DNA of 7,909 nucleotides from Pseudomonadota bacterium (GTDB lineage Bacteria; Pseudomonadota; Alphaproteobacteria; Rhizobiales; Hyphomicrobiaceae). The stretch covers positions 1 to 7,909 of the forward strand of contig JAKAXS010000113.1 of assembly GCA_021816505.1 (NCBI GenBank). Reading direction: 5' to 3'. Every line of letters starts with the position of its first letter. The stretch's first letter is position 1. The position numbers and the translations under genes were made by a program. The notes beneath the pieces are model-generated. The model saw only the letters and a list, made by a program, of their open reading frames with translations, did not search any database and was not told the DNA's origin. This document shows positions 6,329-7,909 of the stretch, piece by piece.

Positions 6329-7368
6329 TGCCTTCTCACGATGCGACGGCCGCGCCGCTCGCAGTCAGCATGGGCGATCCGGCCGGCATCGGCCTCGATA
6401 TCACTCTGACGGCCTGGGTCATGCGCGAGGAGCGTAGCCTGCCGCCGTTCGTGGTCTTCGGTTGTCCTGAGGCGCTGGCGCGGCGGGCGAAGTTGCTCCA
6501 GCTCACGGTGCCGTTGGACGAGGTCGACACGCCCGCCTCCGCAACGGCCCGGTTCGCGCATGCGCTGCCTGTCGTCTCTGTTCGCTCGGTTCCGTGCGAG
6601 GCAGGACAGCCCTCCCCGGACACCGCTCCGGCCACGATCGCCGCCATCGAGCGTGCCACGGCTGCCGTGGCACGCGGCGAGGCCCTCGCAATCGTGACCA
6701 ATCCCATCGCGAAATCCGTGTTGTATCAGGCGGGCTTTAAGCACCCCGGTCATACGGAGTTCCTGGCATCGCTCGCCGGGCAAGATGCGCCGCAACGGAG
6801 CTATCGACCGGTCATGATGCTGGCCTGCGATCAGCTCCGTGTCGTGCCGTTGACGATCCACATCCCGCTGTCGGACGTTCCGGCGGCGATCACCAGAGAG
6901 CGGATACGGGAAACGGTTCGCATCACGCACGACGCGCTGCGACAGGATTTCGGCATTGCCGATCCGCGGCTCGCCGTGTGCGGCCTCAACCCGCACGCGG
7001 GCGAAGACGGCAGCATAGGGCGTGAAGAGATCGACATTATTGCGCCCGCCATTGCAGAGCTGCGGGCGGAGGGCCTGGCTGTCAGCGGGCCGCATTCCGC
7101 GGACACGTTGTTTCATGCGGCAGCTCGTAAGACGTACGACGCGGCCATCTGCATGTATCACGATCAGGCTCTCATCCCGATCAAGACGCTGGCGTTCGAC
7201 GAAGGCGTCAACGTCACGCTCGGACTGCCGTTCGTGCGAACTTCGCCGGATCACGGGACGGCGTTCGCCATCGCCGGTACAGGTGCGGCATCGCCGGAAA
7301 GCTTCATCGCGGCCTGCCGCATGGCTTATGACATGAGTGCTCGCCGTCGCGCGGCACGGGGTGCATGA
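6328..7368 (+). CDS. pdxA: 4-hydroxythreonine-4-phosphate dehydrogenase PdxA
   Basis: PdxA is a cytoplasmic, metal-dependent enzyme of the DXP-dependent vitamin B6 pathway. It oxidises 4-phosphohydroxy-L-threonine with NAD; the product decarboxylates to 3-amino-2-oxopropyl phosphate, which PdxJ joins with deoxyxylulose phosphate to make pyridoxine phosphate. The 346-residue protein is near the usual length (329 in E. coli). Visible family motifs are SMGDPAGIG at the N-terminus, TNPIAK, GHTEF (141-145), HIPL, NPHAGE, MYHDQ and the C-terminal GLPFVRTSPDHGTA. The three metal-binding histidines are H178, H223 and H278, each 12 residues later than the E. coli ligands H166, H211 and H266, so the active site looks intact. 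The ATG shares its A with the surA stop (TGATG), and no good ribosome site is seen, which points to translational coupling with surA. The stop overlaps the next gene by 4 bases. Nothing suggests transfer. Confidence 0.96.
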   Translation: MPSHDATAAPLAVSMGDPAGIGLDITLTAWVMREERSLPPFVVFGCPEALARRAKLLQLTVPLDEVDTPASATARFAHALPVVSVRSVPCEAGQPSPDTAPATIAAIERATAAVARGEALAIVTNPIAKSVLYQAGFKHPGHTEFLASLAGQDAPQRSYRPVMMLACDQLRVVPLTIHIPLSDVPAAITRERIRETVRITHDALRQDFGIADPRLAVCGLNPHAGEDGSIGREEIDIIAPAIAELRAEGLAVSGPHSADTLFHAAARKTYDAAICMYHDQALIPIKTLAFDEGVNVTLGLPFVRTSPDHGTAFAIAGTGAASPESFIAACRMAYDMSARRRAARGA

Positions 7369-7909
7369 CGATGGGCGCAGACGATCAACCGAGAGACACG
7401 CGCGCGGGCGCAAGCCCCGACGGCCTGCCGCCACTGCGCGATGTGATCCGCGACCAGGAGATCGCCGCGAAGAAAAGCCTCGGGCAGAACTTCATTCTCG
7501 ATCTCAATCTCACGCGCCGCATCGCACGGGCCGCGGGCCCGCTGCAGGGCCGCACCGTCGTCGAGGTCGGGCCCGGCCCCGGCGGCTTGACGCGCGCGCT
7601 TTTGATGGAGGGGGCGGAACGCATCGTCGCGATCGAGCGCGATGCGCGCTGCCTCTCCGCGCTTGCCGACGTCAGCGCGGCCTACCCCGGAAGACTGACC
7701 GTTCACGAGGGCGATGCACTCACTGCCGATTGGCTCTCCCTGATCGGCCCTGTCCACGGTCCGGTGACGATCGCTGCCAACCTGCCCTACGGCATCGCGA
7801 CGATGCTGCTCGTCGGCTGGCTCGAAACGGAGCCGTGGCCGCCTTGGTGGGATCGCATGGCGCTCATGTTCCAGAAGGAAGTGGCCGAGCGCATCGTCGC
7901 CGAGAGATC
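7365..7909 (+). CDS. rsmA: 16S rRNA dimethyladenosine transferase RsmA/KsgA (3' end cut by window)
   Basis: RsmA (KsgA) uses S-adenosylmethionine to dimethylate two adjacent adenines in helix 45 of 16S rRNA (A1518 and A1519 in E. coli), a late quality step of 30S assembly. The reading frame is open to the window edge, so 181 codons are visible, about two thirds of the usual 270-290. Motifs in order are KSLGQNF (37-43), the SAM-binding loop VVEVGPGPGGLT (65-76), the acidic IERD (90-93) that contacts the SAM ribose, the catalytic NLPY (139-142), and MFQKEVAERI (168-177). The N-terminal LPPLRDVI preceding KSLGQNF is usual in alphaproteobacteria. I start at ATG 7365, which forms an ATGA overlap with the pdxA stop. 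The ATG at 7371 is an alternative and sits 9 bases after the purine run ACGGGG (7356-7361). NLPY rather than a cytosine methyltransferase motif and the KSLGQNF start exclude other methyltransferases. Confidence 0.95.
   Translation, partial: MTMGADDQPRDTRAGASPDGLPPLRDVIRDQEIAAKKSLGQNFILDLNLTRRIARAAGPLQGRTVVEVGPGPGGLTRALLMEGAERIVAIERDARCLSALADVSAAYPGRLTVHEGDALTADWLSLIGPVHGPVTIAANLPYGIATMLLVGWLETEPWPPWWDRMALMFQKEVAERIVAER

Noticed and set aside
5941..7434. Very long open frame on the minus strand (497 codons) across surA, pdxA and rsmA
   Set aside because: It lies opposite well-identified genes, its translation is Arg-rich and without recognisable domains, and it reflects the scarcity of stops in GC-rich DNA.
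1..7909. Search for tRNA, rRNA, CRISPR, insertion sequence, toxin-antitoxin or defence genes
   Set aside because: None seen. The window is filled by six conserved core genes and there is no space or sequence signature for an accessory system.

Overview
This window is a six-gene stretch of core chromosome from a GC-rich alphaproteobacterium. It is probably from the order Hyphomicrobiales (Rhizobiales), judged from gene order, codon use and the style of the proteins; I cannot fix the genus. All six genes lie on the + strand and take up nearly all of the sequence. The only noncoding gap of note is 128 bases between lptD and surA.

Positions 42-4829 hold a lipopolysaccharide (LPS) transport block: lptF and lptG (the two membrane subunits of the inner-membrane LPS extractor) followed directly by lptD (the outer-membrane LPS insertion barrel). 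The genes are packed so tightly (gaps of 3 and 0 bases) that they must be one transcript. Positions 4830-4957 form a short intergenic region with a weak promoter candidate and a ribosome binding site. Positions 4958-7909 hold surA (periplasmic chaperone of the parvulin/SurA family), pdxA (vitamin B6 synthesis) and the first two thirds of rsmA/ksgA (16S rRNA dimethyladenosine methyltransferase). These three overlap by 1 and 4 bases.

The logic is outer-membrane biogenesis. LptF/LptG, with the ATPase LptB encoded elsewhere, pull LPS out of the inner membrane. LptD, with the lipoprotein LptE, inserts it in the outer leaflet. In E. coli SurA is the chaperone that delivers barrels such as LptD to the Bam machine. 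The order lptD-surA-pdxA-rsmA is the same as in E. coli; here lptF-lptG are joined to its front. pdxA and rsmA have no obvious mechanistic link to LPS and look like conserved operon partners.

I found no mobile element, CRISPR array, RNA gene, toxin-antitoxin or defence system, and no sign of a new multi-gene system. The points most worth a second look lie inside known proteins: an enlarged SurA N-terminal domain with a Pro/Lys-rich leader and a degenerate parvulin domain, a reduced and rearranged cysteine set in LptD, and a possible internal promoter ahead of surA.
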